A DNA stretch of 64,000 nucleotides from Pisolithus tinctorius (taxonomy: Eukaryota; Basidiomycota; Agaricomycetes; Boletales; Pisolithaceae): positions 1 to 64,000 of the forward strand of contig JANFAH010000075.1 of assembly GCA_024663395.1 (NCBI GenBank), read 5' to 3'. A program made the position numbers and the translations under genes. Under the pieces are notes generated by a model that was not told the origin of the DNA, made no database searches, and saw nothing but the letters and a program-made list of their open reading frames with translations. Of this stretch, positions 20,789-30,600 are shown piece after piece. Within the stretch, counting starts at the first letter, position 1. Every line of letters begins with the position of its first letter.

Positions 20789-21721
20789 ATGGATGCAGAA
20801 CTCAAGAATCAACTTCCAGTTAGTCTCCAACGTCAGTCCAGCAGGCTGGATCCTGCTAAAACCCATTCAACAAAACCAAAACGTGTGTGCCATCCTGCCC
20901 ACACCCCCACTCCTGTCGTCGCTGTCGAACATGTTGCCCCTACCACGTTGAGCCAGGACCCTCCTGCCGTGACTTCTTCAGAGAAGCCTTCCGAGTCCAT
21001 GGCCTTCGATAATTCGAGAGCCGAAATCCATCCCCCGAGTTCCCGATCAAGCCAACCAATAAATCTGGTTTCACCATCAGCTCCGCCTGCTGGCATCGAC
21101 CATATACAGTTGCCGGAGGGGGAGAGAAGGCTTTCTAGGGTCTGTCCTTCGGCGAGGGACACTTATTATAATCCAACAGCCACTCATTTGCCTACTCCCA
21201 CCCATCCGGCTCAGCAGCCACACGGCCCTGCAGTCGCTCCATCCATCTTCCTTCATAAGCCAGCAACCTCATCGTTTTCGCCTGGCAAAACCCAAACTAG
21301 GCCTGACAATATAGCTTCAGCCATTCCAATAACCCCTCAGTTATTTCCGAACCACCCTTATTCCCAGATACCAATTCCGGCCACCGCCACTACTGCTGCA
21401 GTCGTGAACTGGCCATTAAAGCGCACGCAGAAGGCCATCAGGAAACAAAAGGAGTATGTAACCTTCTACAGGTCCTTTTCAGAGGGACCGTTGGACTCAC
21501 CTCCTGACGTTCCGGAGGCCTACGAACATCCTTGGAAAATTGCAGACCTATATGTTCACCACAATCAAACCGAGCGCGCATTCCAGGTCTGGATCAGGTC
21601 TGAAACGGGGTGGATCAAAGCGGCGGTGGATACCCACCATCCAACACTGTCAGATTATCGCCTCAAGTTGTTGGACAATGGAGAACCTGTCCTGGGTTCT
21701 CAGAAAGACGATGGTCACTGA
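20789..21721 (+). CDS. Unknown proline-rich protein with a conserved-looking C-terminal block (310 aa)
   Basis: This is a single open frame from ATG 20,789 to TGA 21,721. Residues 1-205 are rich in Pro, Ser, Thr and His and look disordered. The C-terminal ~100 residues look folded, with basic AIRKQKEYVTFYRSF, then YEHPWKIADLYVHHN, RAFQVWIRSETGWIKAAVD and a final LKLLDNGEPVLGSQ. I have the impression that this KHPWK-x-DLYV pattern recurs in uncharacterised Agaricomycete proteins, but I cannot name a function. No signal peptide or membrane segment. Neighbouring exons are possible upstream. Confidence 0.5.
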   Translation: MDAELKNQLPVSLQRQSSRLDPAKTHSTKPKRVCHPAHTPTPVVAVEHVAPTTLSQDPPAVTSSEKPSESMAFDNSRAEIHPPSSRSSQPINLVSPSAPPAGIDHIQLPEGERRLSRVCPSARDTYYNPTATHLPTPTHPAQQPHGPAVAPSIFLHKPATSSFSPGKTQTRPDNIASAIPITPQLFPNHPYSQIPIPATATTAAVVNWPLKRTQKAIRKQKEYVTFYRSFSEGPLDSPPDVPEAYEHPWKIADLYVHHNQTERAFQVWIRSETGWIKAAVDTHHPTLSDYRLKLLDNGEPVLGSQKDDGH

Positions 21722-23981
21722 CAGGGGGAGGGCGAAGAGGAAGCAAGAAGCCCTGACGATTATGAAGCCTGATATGTAATTCGCCTAGCTTACTTTCTGT
21801 ACAAAATTTACTGGGAACATATGAGCACGGTCCATAATGGCTAAGTAAGACGATCCTGGAAGTACCTGCGTATCGATCTGCTGGTACAGCAGCCGGGCCT
21901 GAGTGTCGGTGTATTCCGAGGCAATATCCGAAATTCAAACCCAGGACAACTTTAATTCCCTCACACTCATCGTCGCTTGTCAGGCTCTTACATGCCAGTC
22001 TCGTTCCCTACGTTGTAGGGCACGACGCGCTCCTTACCTTGTTCATGCAGTCACACATCGGAGTTTCATGTCGGAGGCAAAAGACATGTCAGGTTCAGTC
22101 GCGCACTCGTGCTCTGCCAACGTCTGGTGCACTTCGTAGAGAATGGGAGTAGGTCAGGTCACGTGCATAGACTAAGTTTCCAGTAGATATCGCGTATGCT
22201 AAGTCAGCGATAAACTATGGACGACGAAAATGCCCGCTGGCACTTAGAAGCCCTCGATGATGAAGATGACTGCGATGAACACTACAACTATTACTCGAAA
22301 ACGATATGAAAATGGCACTTGGACGTTTTCACAGGCGCCACTGCTGACTCAGCCTGCCAGCCATCATTTCCGTTTATTTACACTTATTCAAACCTCGGAA
22401 ACCGCCAAAACGAAGCCAAAACGCGGGATATCAAAGCAAGCTGCTGTTTTCGGCCTAATTACTCGGTCAACGAAAACAAAACGAAAACGCACGAAAACGA
22501 CACACGAAAACGTGCTGTGAATTCCCTGTTGGCGTCGTCTGGCTTGCCCGCTTTTGGAATCATTTTTTTTCCCCTCAATTTTGGGTCTCGCTCTTGCCTC
22601 GGGTCGTCCGACTTCCTGTCCTCGGAACGGGCATTGTGTGTGCTTCCTTCCCCTTTTGATCACGAATTTTTTTACTCGCGTATCTGGTGTTTGCCAGTCT
22701 GTCTGGAACTGGCACAAGCCTACTTTTCAAAGCTAATAGTGATGATTTCTCGTCAGTCCTCACCCCCAAGTATGACATCAAACTCGTGTCACGTTGACCG
22801 GTGAAGACTTGCTGCGCTAACTGCTGGTGCTACTACTGGCGGGTATTCTAAACAGACTGCTTGCATCATCGAAATCACTGATTCGTTTGCAGTCTATCCT
22901 CCTCTTGTCATTCATACTCGTACTTCTTCATCGGGGAACGCCTGAGGCCTTTAAAGCGGGCCTCTGCCAAAGTTTGTGTTCCGTGTTGTTATTCTCCCGC
23001 TCGCTTGAATGGTATTCACGGGTCAAGCAGCGTCTCTTGTCGATATCCAACGCTCCCGCTTGTCAACGTAGGTGTCAACCTCGGAGCTCTCAAGTCGTTC
23101 CTCCTCATTCTCTGCTAGGCCCATTGTGCCTCCGAACCATATAAATTTGACTGCCCCTGCAAGTCCTTTGTTCCGTCGCCCTCTGCGAGACAATCCATTT
23201 GAATCCCCTCCGTTATCGCCACCTCTGCCCTTCTATACTGCGCCGTCTGCTTCCTTGACACCTTCGCAGGCCGAAGATCCACCACTGGACTCTCCCGCCC
23301 GTTGCCCGCAATAACCATCCGGAGCCGCCAACAGGTTCGCATCCCTGCCACATACCAACCCTCTTCCGCTCCCCTTGACACCCCTAGTAGAGCTCGAGAC
23401 GAATTCCCTTGTGGAAGCCTACCCTGTGCTTGACACCACAGCGGATTTTACGCTGGACGACGAGGGGTTCACCACGCTTGAAAAACCTCTCCTCCCGCGG
23501 TAGATCTGCACACTACAGGTAAGCTTCCCTCCTATTTCCTACCTCGTTACTGCGGCGCAAGTTCAGTCACATCTCACGCATAGGGTATTTATTCCACATG
23601 CATTACCACCATTTCTAGCGCACGTCACTCCACTTGAAGCTGTCATTTATATTGAATGAAATAGACACCATTTTCAATGACGAGGAGACCTTTATTTCAA
23701 TGACCTTAACACTTTTTAGTAAGCCAAATGGACACTTCAGCGTCACAATATGACACTGAAGTTCCATGACAGACACTGTGCTTCAGCTGTTCCGACACTC
23801 AGCAAAAGTGATTTACGGGTTGAATTTTAGTGATTTAACTTTTCGTAGTGAAAACGCGGTAGGGTACGAAAAATCCACCCGTGACTTGGGAAAAACATGG
23901 CAGGGATGTGCAAATCAACACGTGACGTGTCATGGAACTCCCAGGCCTGCCGTGGGCTTTGTTCTTTGGAAAACCACTACA
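21722..23981. other. Interval with short, unconvincing frames upstream of the WD40 gene
   Basis: It contains a short acidic start at 22,217 (MDDENARWHLEALDDEDD), an imperfect CGAAAA/ACGAAAAC run at about 22,465-22,512, and a proline/serine-rich frame at 23,072-23,314 (LTAPASPLFRRPLRDNPFES). None has a recognisable domain, and they do not join into one gene that I can support. The last 200 bases before 23,982 are open in frame with the WD40 gene but lack an argued start. Confidence 0.35.
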
Positions 23982-25839
23982 ATGCCAGCATATGTCGAGC
24001 ACAAGACCCTAGTCGGTGAACATGGCGATTCCGTGAACACCGTTGCCTTTTCTCCCTGTGGGAAATATCTCGCGAGTGGTTCTTCAGACCACTCCGTCTG
24101 TATATGGAGCGTGCACAAAGGCTCTTTTCTCTTTCGCGTTGTATTCGATAGCGCCATCAATATCCTCCATTGGCATCCCACTCGAGAAGAGACCTTGATA
24201 TGCGGCTGCGAAGATGGCTCGGTGCTATCCATGAGTGATTTCAGACCCGTAAGTGACAGTAACCTCTTTCGGAGTCATCATAATCAACCAACGGTGATAA
24301 ATTCCTCAGAGTGGATTTGAAAAGAAGGTTATCCGTCTGGGTGTCAAAGCTCCTGTTTTCTGTATGGACATTGACGCAAGCGCGAATCTCTGGGCAATAG
24401 GTGTCGGCAACCAAGTTAATATCACCGCTGGTGATAATCAAGGTGGGTGACTACCAAGAATCCTACGCTTCTCAGTCCAGTTAAAATCTGCAGATGAATA
24501 TACTGCTGCAACTAGGTTACCTCCGCCGCCTAAAGTCGAGGCCAAATACACTGAGAATGACTCACGTATCCGACCGCGTGCCCTTCACTTTATTCGTGGC
24601 GGCCACAAGCTTATCGTGTCCTACCTCAACCATGGTATAGTGTAAGTACCGTGCGGAGATAGTCGTTTCAGATCATGCCGAGGCTTTCAGGGCGTGGAAT
24701 ATCGTTGACAAGACCATTACATGGCACGTCAAGCCCCCCTCAATTTCTCAAATGTGAGTTTTTCAGGTGCACGGGGCGTGCACATTTGTATATCTCAATG
24801 TCACAACAGTGCGAGCTCCGCCATTCACCATGACATGAATGTCCTTGTTGTAAACACTCTGCAAGATGGTCTTTGTCTTTACAAATTAGGTAGCAAGAAG
24901 GCCATCTGGAAATGGGACCTTGAGGCAGAGTGCGATGTACAATGCCCTTCGTCAATTTCATTTCTGCATGGAGGGCGAGCTGTGGTCTCGGGTGCGATCA
25001 CCGGAAATGTCCGTGTATGGAACATGGATTCGAAGGATTTGTATCAGGTTCTCCCGCATGGTGGTAAGTGCTCGAGTGAGATTACTCGGTTCAAGTGTTG
25101 ACCACGCCGGTTTAGGTGACATTATGCAAGCTGTAGCGGTAGGCATAATGAGACATCCTATTTCTTGTTTGTGATGTGGTGGCCGACATCCCTACAGACT
25201 TATCAACAGGGTGCATGGAACTATATTGCAGTCGGATCTGCGTTGAAAGGGCAGGGCACCTATATTAAAATTTGGAAGGCAGACATCGGTTCGTACCTTC
25301 CTGACTCACGTTGGATGTAATTAATCTGGACTTCACAGCCTTTTCTTCGGATGTCGATTTCCTTGAAGAATTCTGGCATCGGTTGATGGTTCGTTATGTT
25401 TTCTTACCGTTGTAAGTTGTGTTTGGGTTCACTCGACTTACTGTTTTGGAGGTCGTACGTTTCTCTATGGATTTGAGTGATTATGGGCGCGTAGCGTTAG
25501 CAGTAGTGTTCACCATACTATGGGCCGCCGCCGCTTTTGCCGCCGTACGGTTAATGTGGCTGCATATCCCGTGGGGAGAGATTTGTGAGGGCATCATCAA
25601 TTTTGTACGCGTGGTTGATTCCCATTCACACAAACCCAAACACTAACACTATTTAGGTACGAAATGTGGCATATATAGTGCTGTCGCTTGGGTTATGGTT
25701 GGCATCAGAGGGATGCCTCGTCCTTCTTACAGCGAGAAGTTTTATTCGTGATGTAGCTGTGGCGATGGTGGATTGGCTGCGGTCAGCAGTTCGCTCCTTC
25801 CTTGATCTACCTCCACCAGTCCATCATTTGCAGGAGTAA
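23982..25839 (+). CDS. WD40-repeat protein with C-terminal membrane helices, ten exons
   Basis: Start at ATG 23,982 (MPAYVEHKTLVGEHGDSVNT). Exons, with phase preserved at each GT-AG junction: 23,982-24,248; 24,310-24,442; 24,494-24,641; 24,691-24,753; 24,810-25,063; 25,116-25,138; 25,198-25,288; 25,339-25,387; about 25,452-25,604; about 25,656-25,839 (stop TAA). WD-type blades are visible: VAFSPCGKYLASGSSDHSV with CIW, LHWHPTREETLICGCEDGSV, ALHFIRGGHKLIVSYLNHG, SFLHGGRAVVSGAITGNVR followed by VWN, and IAVGSALKGQGTYIKIW. The last two exons give two hydrophobic helices (VALAVVFTILWAAAAFAAV and VAYIVLSLGLWLASEGCLVL) and a short basic/proline tail. A membrane-anchored beta-propeller is inferred; the partner is unknown. 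It is intact. Confidence 0.85.
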
Positions 25840-25969
25840 CGGTCTCATAGTTCCCAAAATCTACCATTCTGTCCATCACGCATCATATTAAAAATCGTAC
25901 GATCTGTAATTTGGTATCAACTCTTGCTATTACTCTGGTTGCACGACTAGACATCCTCGTGACTCATCA

Positions 25970-27420
25970 TACTAGCCTATTAGATGCGCTTCTGCAGCAT
26001 CCTACCCACTCTCCTGGACCTGGACCTCATGGTTTTGATTGCCGTACCCTTTTACCATGTCTGCGCTCAGTTGTTCTGACAGTTGACGCGAGTTTTGTGG
26101 GGTCACTTAACCGTTATACGGTAGCGTTGTTCGATACTTACCCAGCGGTAGAAGTTGTGCTTGACCACTGTTGATAATACACCCGCCCCCCGGGCAGTCC
26201 ACAACGCGGTGATTTTTTCTCGTGCTTATCAGTTCACAGTAAATATTTATAGTGTTTGTCTCATAATACGTCGACGAAGTAAGCATGAAGAAGAAGAAAA
26301 GTAAATAACATTCGCTCTGCGACAGCCACGATTTTTGTGGATTTCGTTGCATGTAGTGTATCGAATCCCTTGGTCGTCGTATTTAACCAAAGCCTCTAGC
26401 GTCGAACGTTCAAGAGCTTGGGAAAACTGAATTGTGAGGGTAGCCTGGACCCGCTGAGAAAGAAGCTGCGTACGCCTACATGTTCCGTGACACGGCGGCC
26501 AGCTCGATACCGTAATGTAGTCTGTTCCTACTCGGTCAACTAGGCCAACCGGCGATGGGCGGCGCCACAAGAAGTCAGAAGGTGTGCAGCTAGATGAGAT
26601 TTAACTGACAGACCAGAGCTGGTATGAAAGCGGCGAGGTATACCAAACCAACTTGACTGGAATCAAGGCCCCATATATCAGCTTGTAAGTGTAACGAAGG
26701 TTTCCGCACAAGGGCGGCTTCGGAATCTTGTGGCATCCCGGCCAGCGACCGACGGCCTGAAATTCGGGTGTGATGAGTCCCGGTTCCAAAACATTTGTTT
26801 GGTCAGATATCGCTGTCGTCACCGTCGGGACAAAGTCGACGCCCCACCCGATAGCTTCATGTCTTTCGATCACGAGAAGACGGGCAGGGAGATTCAATGC
26901 CACACATATTGATCTGAAAATGGACGGTTCGTGGAAGCCAAAACGGGAGTAAAGTGCATGGGTTCGCGAGGACCTACTGTCTTTCATTCCGTCCCGGACA
27001 TCCCCAGAACCGCTGGGCCAATCGACAGTAATCGCCATTGGCTTGTCAGAGGAACATCGCTATTATGTAAGCCTAATCTCTAAAGCGCACAGGGCAGACG
27101 AGCCTGGAAGAAGACGACGACGACGCACTGACATGAAAGCCCTGCTCGAGTATGAAAGCCATGGTCAGCGGGGCTGCTGCAGCGATATGAAAGATCCTGG
27201 ACCTGGACCTATGGTTGATCGTTTTCTTGAAAACGATATGCGATTTCGCCCGGACGAACGATTCCGAAACTGACGCCTTTGTGTTCGAGCGAAGACATGA
27301 TGACTCATCAGCGAATTCACGCCACTCGGGTGTCGCTAGTCGAAGCTGGCACTATTAGGTAGGAGGCTCTTATCATGTCCTCAAACTCCGCCAACGATTT
27401 TCAGCAGAAAGGTATTGATG
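25970..27420. repeat. Right arm of the second inverted repeat
   Basis: This is the reverse complement of 15037-16485. The inner end carries a partial copy of the F-box/LRR gene's 3' end (LLDALLQHPTHSPGPGPHGF from 25,978), followed by a stop near 26,174 that differs from the other copy through a one-base deletion. The outer end at 27,420 continues with GATAGCAAACTCC, whereas the left arm's outer flank is ATPase-derived sequence. I found no matching target duplication at the two outer ends. Confidence 0.93.
25978..26174 (+). pseudogene. 3' fragment of the F-box/LRR gene
   Basis: The translation repeats about 65 residues of the C-terminal part of the protein at 16,152-17,917, including CRTLLPCLRSVVLTVDASF, with C-to-R and I-to-V substitutions, and stops early because of a one-base difference. 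There is no 5' part, so this is a duplication by-product and not a gene. Confidence 0.85.
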
Positions 27421-27613
27421 GATAGCAAACTCCCTTCAGCTGCCAAGCGCCTCTTTGGCACCACTCGTGTCTACAATCTATCCACCATACCACAACCCCA
27501 TGTTGGGACTCGAAAGTGTCCACATCGAAGTTGGAGGCGAAGCGACGATCACTAGAATTTGGAGAGTCATAGCATGTCACAAGTTCGAAGCAGCGCGTTT
27601 GCACTCACTGAGC

Positions 27614-28560
27614 TCGAGAGCTCATGTTTTTTATCCGTAGAGCACAGGCTTGCACCGCCAACCAGCTTCGGTGCCAGTGTCGCCATCAAGAACCCGTGTT
27701 ACCCAACTGGGCTCCGCTCTGGAGTCATCGGCACGATGGCATCTTGCCTAGCCGAAGTTCACCTGCACGAAGACTCTTTCTCTGCAATGAACACAGGTGA
27801 GCACGTGAGTATACTTCGTATAAATGGACCCCACCCTCACCACTCCTCTCCGTCTCTACTACACAATGTCTCCCATCACTCGCGGTATGGCTCGCAAGGG
27901 CATCAGGCGCTACAGCACCGTATAACCTGCGTTCTCGTGGTCCTAACCAAACTTTCTTAGACCTGTCCAGTCTGCCGTCTACGCCCAGAACTCCAGTTCA
28001 GTCTGCCCAACGTCGCCAGTACTCGTGCTGGTGTCCCCGCCCTTCCGCCCCCCATTCGTGCTGCAGAGGGCAACCCCCTTGCAAATGCTGTGAGGAAACA
28101 ATGAGAAACCTTCGAGATGTTTGCTGACCACTGACCACTGATTATAGAATGAGTTCATCTGTCCCGATGTTCGAAAGGCCATACAAGGTGGCGTACGGCC
28201 GGTGTGCTACATCTATAGTTGCCTTTGTGCCTTCGCGGCTGAATCCTGTTGTAGGAGGTCGTTAGTTACGGGATCAAGCTTAGATTTGTTCGTGATTGCC
28301 TTGAACTGGCGAAAGCCGTGGACGAAGAGAAAAAGATCATGTGAGCATCGCCACGCATCATTGTGATCTCCTACTGATGATACTGATAGGCTTCGGGCTC
28401 TGGAGGCTGGCGAGATTATCTCGCTGGAGAGACTCGTACGTATTTTCTCTTCAGTTGTTGTGACTTATGGCCATGATCGTGATGAAGGACATGTTTGGGC
28501 AAGGCACTGTCAACTATGTTGAGGCATGCATGGAGATGTTATGGCTGACGAGATACGTAA
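27614..28560 (+). repeat. Third, partial copy of the first palindrome's arm
   Basis: It matches about 1625-2577 in the same orientation: GAGCTCATGTTTTTTA, GCCAACCAGCTTCGGTGCC, the TATAAATGGACCCCACC promoter-like stretch, the small unknown gene, and its introns. Similarity stops after GGCATGCATGGAGATG near 28,545-28,560. It has more substitutions than the two palindrome arms have from each other. It lies just outside the right arm of the second inverted repeat. Confidence 0.9.
27866..28560 (+). pseudogene. Small unknown gene, third copy, frameshifted and truncated
   Basis: It starts MSPITRGMARKGIRRY at ATG 27,866 as in the other copies. An extra base in CTACAGCACCG (about 27,911-27,921) destroys the frame, and the last exon is lost where the copy ends. 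Downstream blocks corresponding to the other copies' exons 2-4 are still readable in other frames. Not functional as assembled. Confidence 0.75.
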
Positions 28561-28727
28561 GTCATGATTAATATTGTTAGCAACCACTCTGGAACAGATC
28601 ACATCAGACGCATGCCCAGCTCTTTTCCCCCCTGCTGTGGAACAAAGCGGTAAGTAGTAGGTGCACTGACGAAGGTGCAATCCTTTGGCGACGCAGTGGA
28701 ATATGCACCATTCTCTCACCGGCGGCG

Positions 28728-29072
28728 TTGTGGTGTCGGACTGCGTTCGTGGGCCCGCCCCCCTCGTTTCAGGGTGATATCAATGTACTGCACTTGTTCT
28801 CCACTAACCCCCATCCAGAATTGCCCCTTCGTCGCCTTCCTGCTTGCCTACCACTTCTTCGTTGTTGCATTTCTCCTTTATCTGCATCAAGTTCTTCCAT
28901 CCATCCACGGTTGGTGGACAAAGATTTCATTCCTTTATATACGACGACAGAGATCCGCTCTGACCAACGAAGTGTTGAAGCTACAGGGAAATGGGATGTA
29001 TATAAGATCTACAAGGCTGTTGAAGCCTCAAAGGCGAAGAAACCACGATTCAGTTCCTGCTCCATTGCCTAG
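28728..29072 (+). other. Open frame ending convergently with the next gene
   Basis: The frame is open to a stop at 29,070-29,072, which overlaps the stop of the minus-strand gene by a few bases. Its later part (LVDKDFIPLYTTTEIRSDQR, VEATGKWDVYKIYKAVEASK) looks protein-like; the first part is proline/leucine-rich. No domain is recognised and there is no clear start. It may be a last exon or a chance frame. Confidence 0.3.
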
Positions 29073-29518
29073 TCCTCCCTCTTCCGCTTTCCAAGCACCT
29101 TCTTGGACACAGCCTGTTCGGCAAGGAAACGGTCCAGCGCGTAGACGGCGGCCTGAAGGCTATTGCGGAAAGTTAGAATGGAATGGAAGTCGACGCCCGG
29201 GTTAGGCGCAACGGTCTCGGTGACGGGAACGTTGTCGGCTGGGATATCAGGAGGGGGATGAGCGTCGAGGGAGAGTAAAGCAGGGTCGATGGTGGAGGGC
29301 ATGGCGACGGCAGCAGGAGCAGCCCATTCGGGGGGTGAGCCGTTGGGAGAAAAGTTCTAGGGGCAAGTCAATATCGACGGACTAGTACGCAAGCGGAATG
29401 GCAGACATACCACCAAGTTATACAAATCCCTGAGCACGTCTGTCACTGCCTCAGCGGTCTCGGGCACGTCAATGGGAGTCGAAGCGCCGTCGGGAGTTTT
29501 GAATGCGTTGGGGGACAT
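29069..29518 (-). CDS. Small unknown protein, two exons (~131 aa)
   Basis: Start ATG at 29,516-29,518 (MSPNAFKTPDGASTPIDVPE). Exon 1 is 29,518-29,411; the donor GTATGT and acceptor CTAG bound a 54-nt intron; exon 2 is 29,356-29,069, with phase 0. The product has a short helix (AEAVTDVLRDLYNLV), a proline/alanine linker, a second helical block (SILTFRNSLQAAVYALDRFL) and a basic tail, GKRKRED, that could be a nuclear signal. I do not recognise the family. Neat intron structure supports a real gene. Confidence 0.6.
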
Positions 29519-30600
29519 GGGTGGGGCAGGGAAGGGGTAGAATTGAAGTCGCTGAGCGTAGAAGAGGAGAGTTCGTGTTGAAGTCGCCGAGCGTGGAGGG
29601 GGAATCGACAGTTGCGCCACACGAGACCAACAGTCGACTGTCAGCGAGGGGAATTCGTGAATGAGGCACAAGGTGAATTTCGTACGACGCGGGAACAGAA
29701 GCTACTAATTGAATGAGGTGCTGGACAAACGGAGACCGTGAGGATGCAGGAGCGCTGAACATATTCGAGGTGGATACGCTACTGACAACAGTTTACTGGT
29801 ATACGATAAGGCGTCAGGAAACAAAATGAGCGTTGGCGATGCTTCGCATCCGCGGATACAACAAACGCATCGCTGGCCAGTCGAGGTCGCGATGGCACGC
29901 GTTCGAGTCAGACGAGTATTGGGAAGTTGGGCATACCGTTTCACCGTTGTACCCGATCCATCACGCACTTACCTGGTCACTTTTTTTCCTTGACGTCAGA
30001 TCTTTGTACAGAACGCAACATCTGGTTTTGTTTTCCTTCACGTTCGCGTGCGTGGATATAAAACTCACAATACACGTTGTGAGCAAGACGAGGTCTGTAC
30101 TCGACCGGCTCTTTGCAACTTTCTATTCTGCCCACGGTTCGACCCTCTATACATGCTTTTGTCCAAAGGGACACCCCGTCATCTTCCCATTCTCAGGTAC
30201 CCTACAATGCCGGTAATCAGTCTTCTCCAGCAGGCAATTCATATAAACCATACATCATACTTTACATTTCAATCCACATTTCGTCCTCATCCCGAGGTAT
30301 TTATTGTTTGTGCACATTTGGAACCTTGGTCAACACACGAATATAGTCCATTCTTGAGCTTGATATTTTGTTGAAGTTGTAATGTGAAGATGAAATTGGA
30401 AGTTCGCACCCATCTTCGAAGCACTACCAAACTTAAAGCTAACATTGACATTCTGACGCTGTCGATACATGTGCATAAACTTGAAGTATCAGCAAACATT
30501 GAGGCATTCACAAAACTTCAAGTTTTGCCTTTGAAGAATTGTCAAATTAATTTTCAAGTACAGTCTTTACATTTTCTACTACATTAAAACTTTGCTTAAC
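29519..30600. other. Upstream region and intergenic DNA without a supported gene
   Basis: Short frames occur on both strands, none convincing. The stretch up to about 29,800 is probably the promoter and 5' leader of the minus-strand small gene. The part from 30,200 is AT-rich. No repeats or RNA genes are recognised. Confidence 0.4.

Noticed and set aside
24721..25101. Separate short gene inside the WD40 gene
   Set aside because: Its frame reads through an intron (24,754-24,809). The spliced exon chain explains the same coding block in phase.
15037..27420. Reading the second inverted repeat as a transposon with its own ends
   Set aside because: No target duplication or conserved terminal motif was found, and the interior holds ordinary host-like genes. 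Inverted duplication explains it better.
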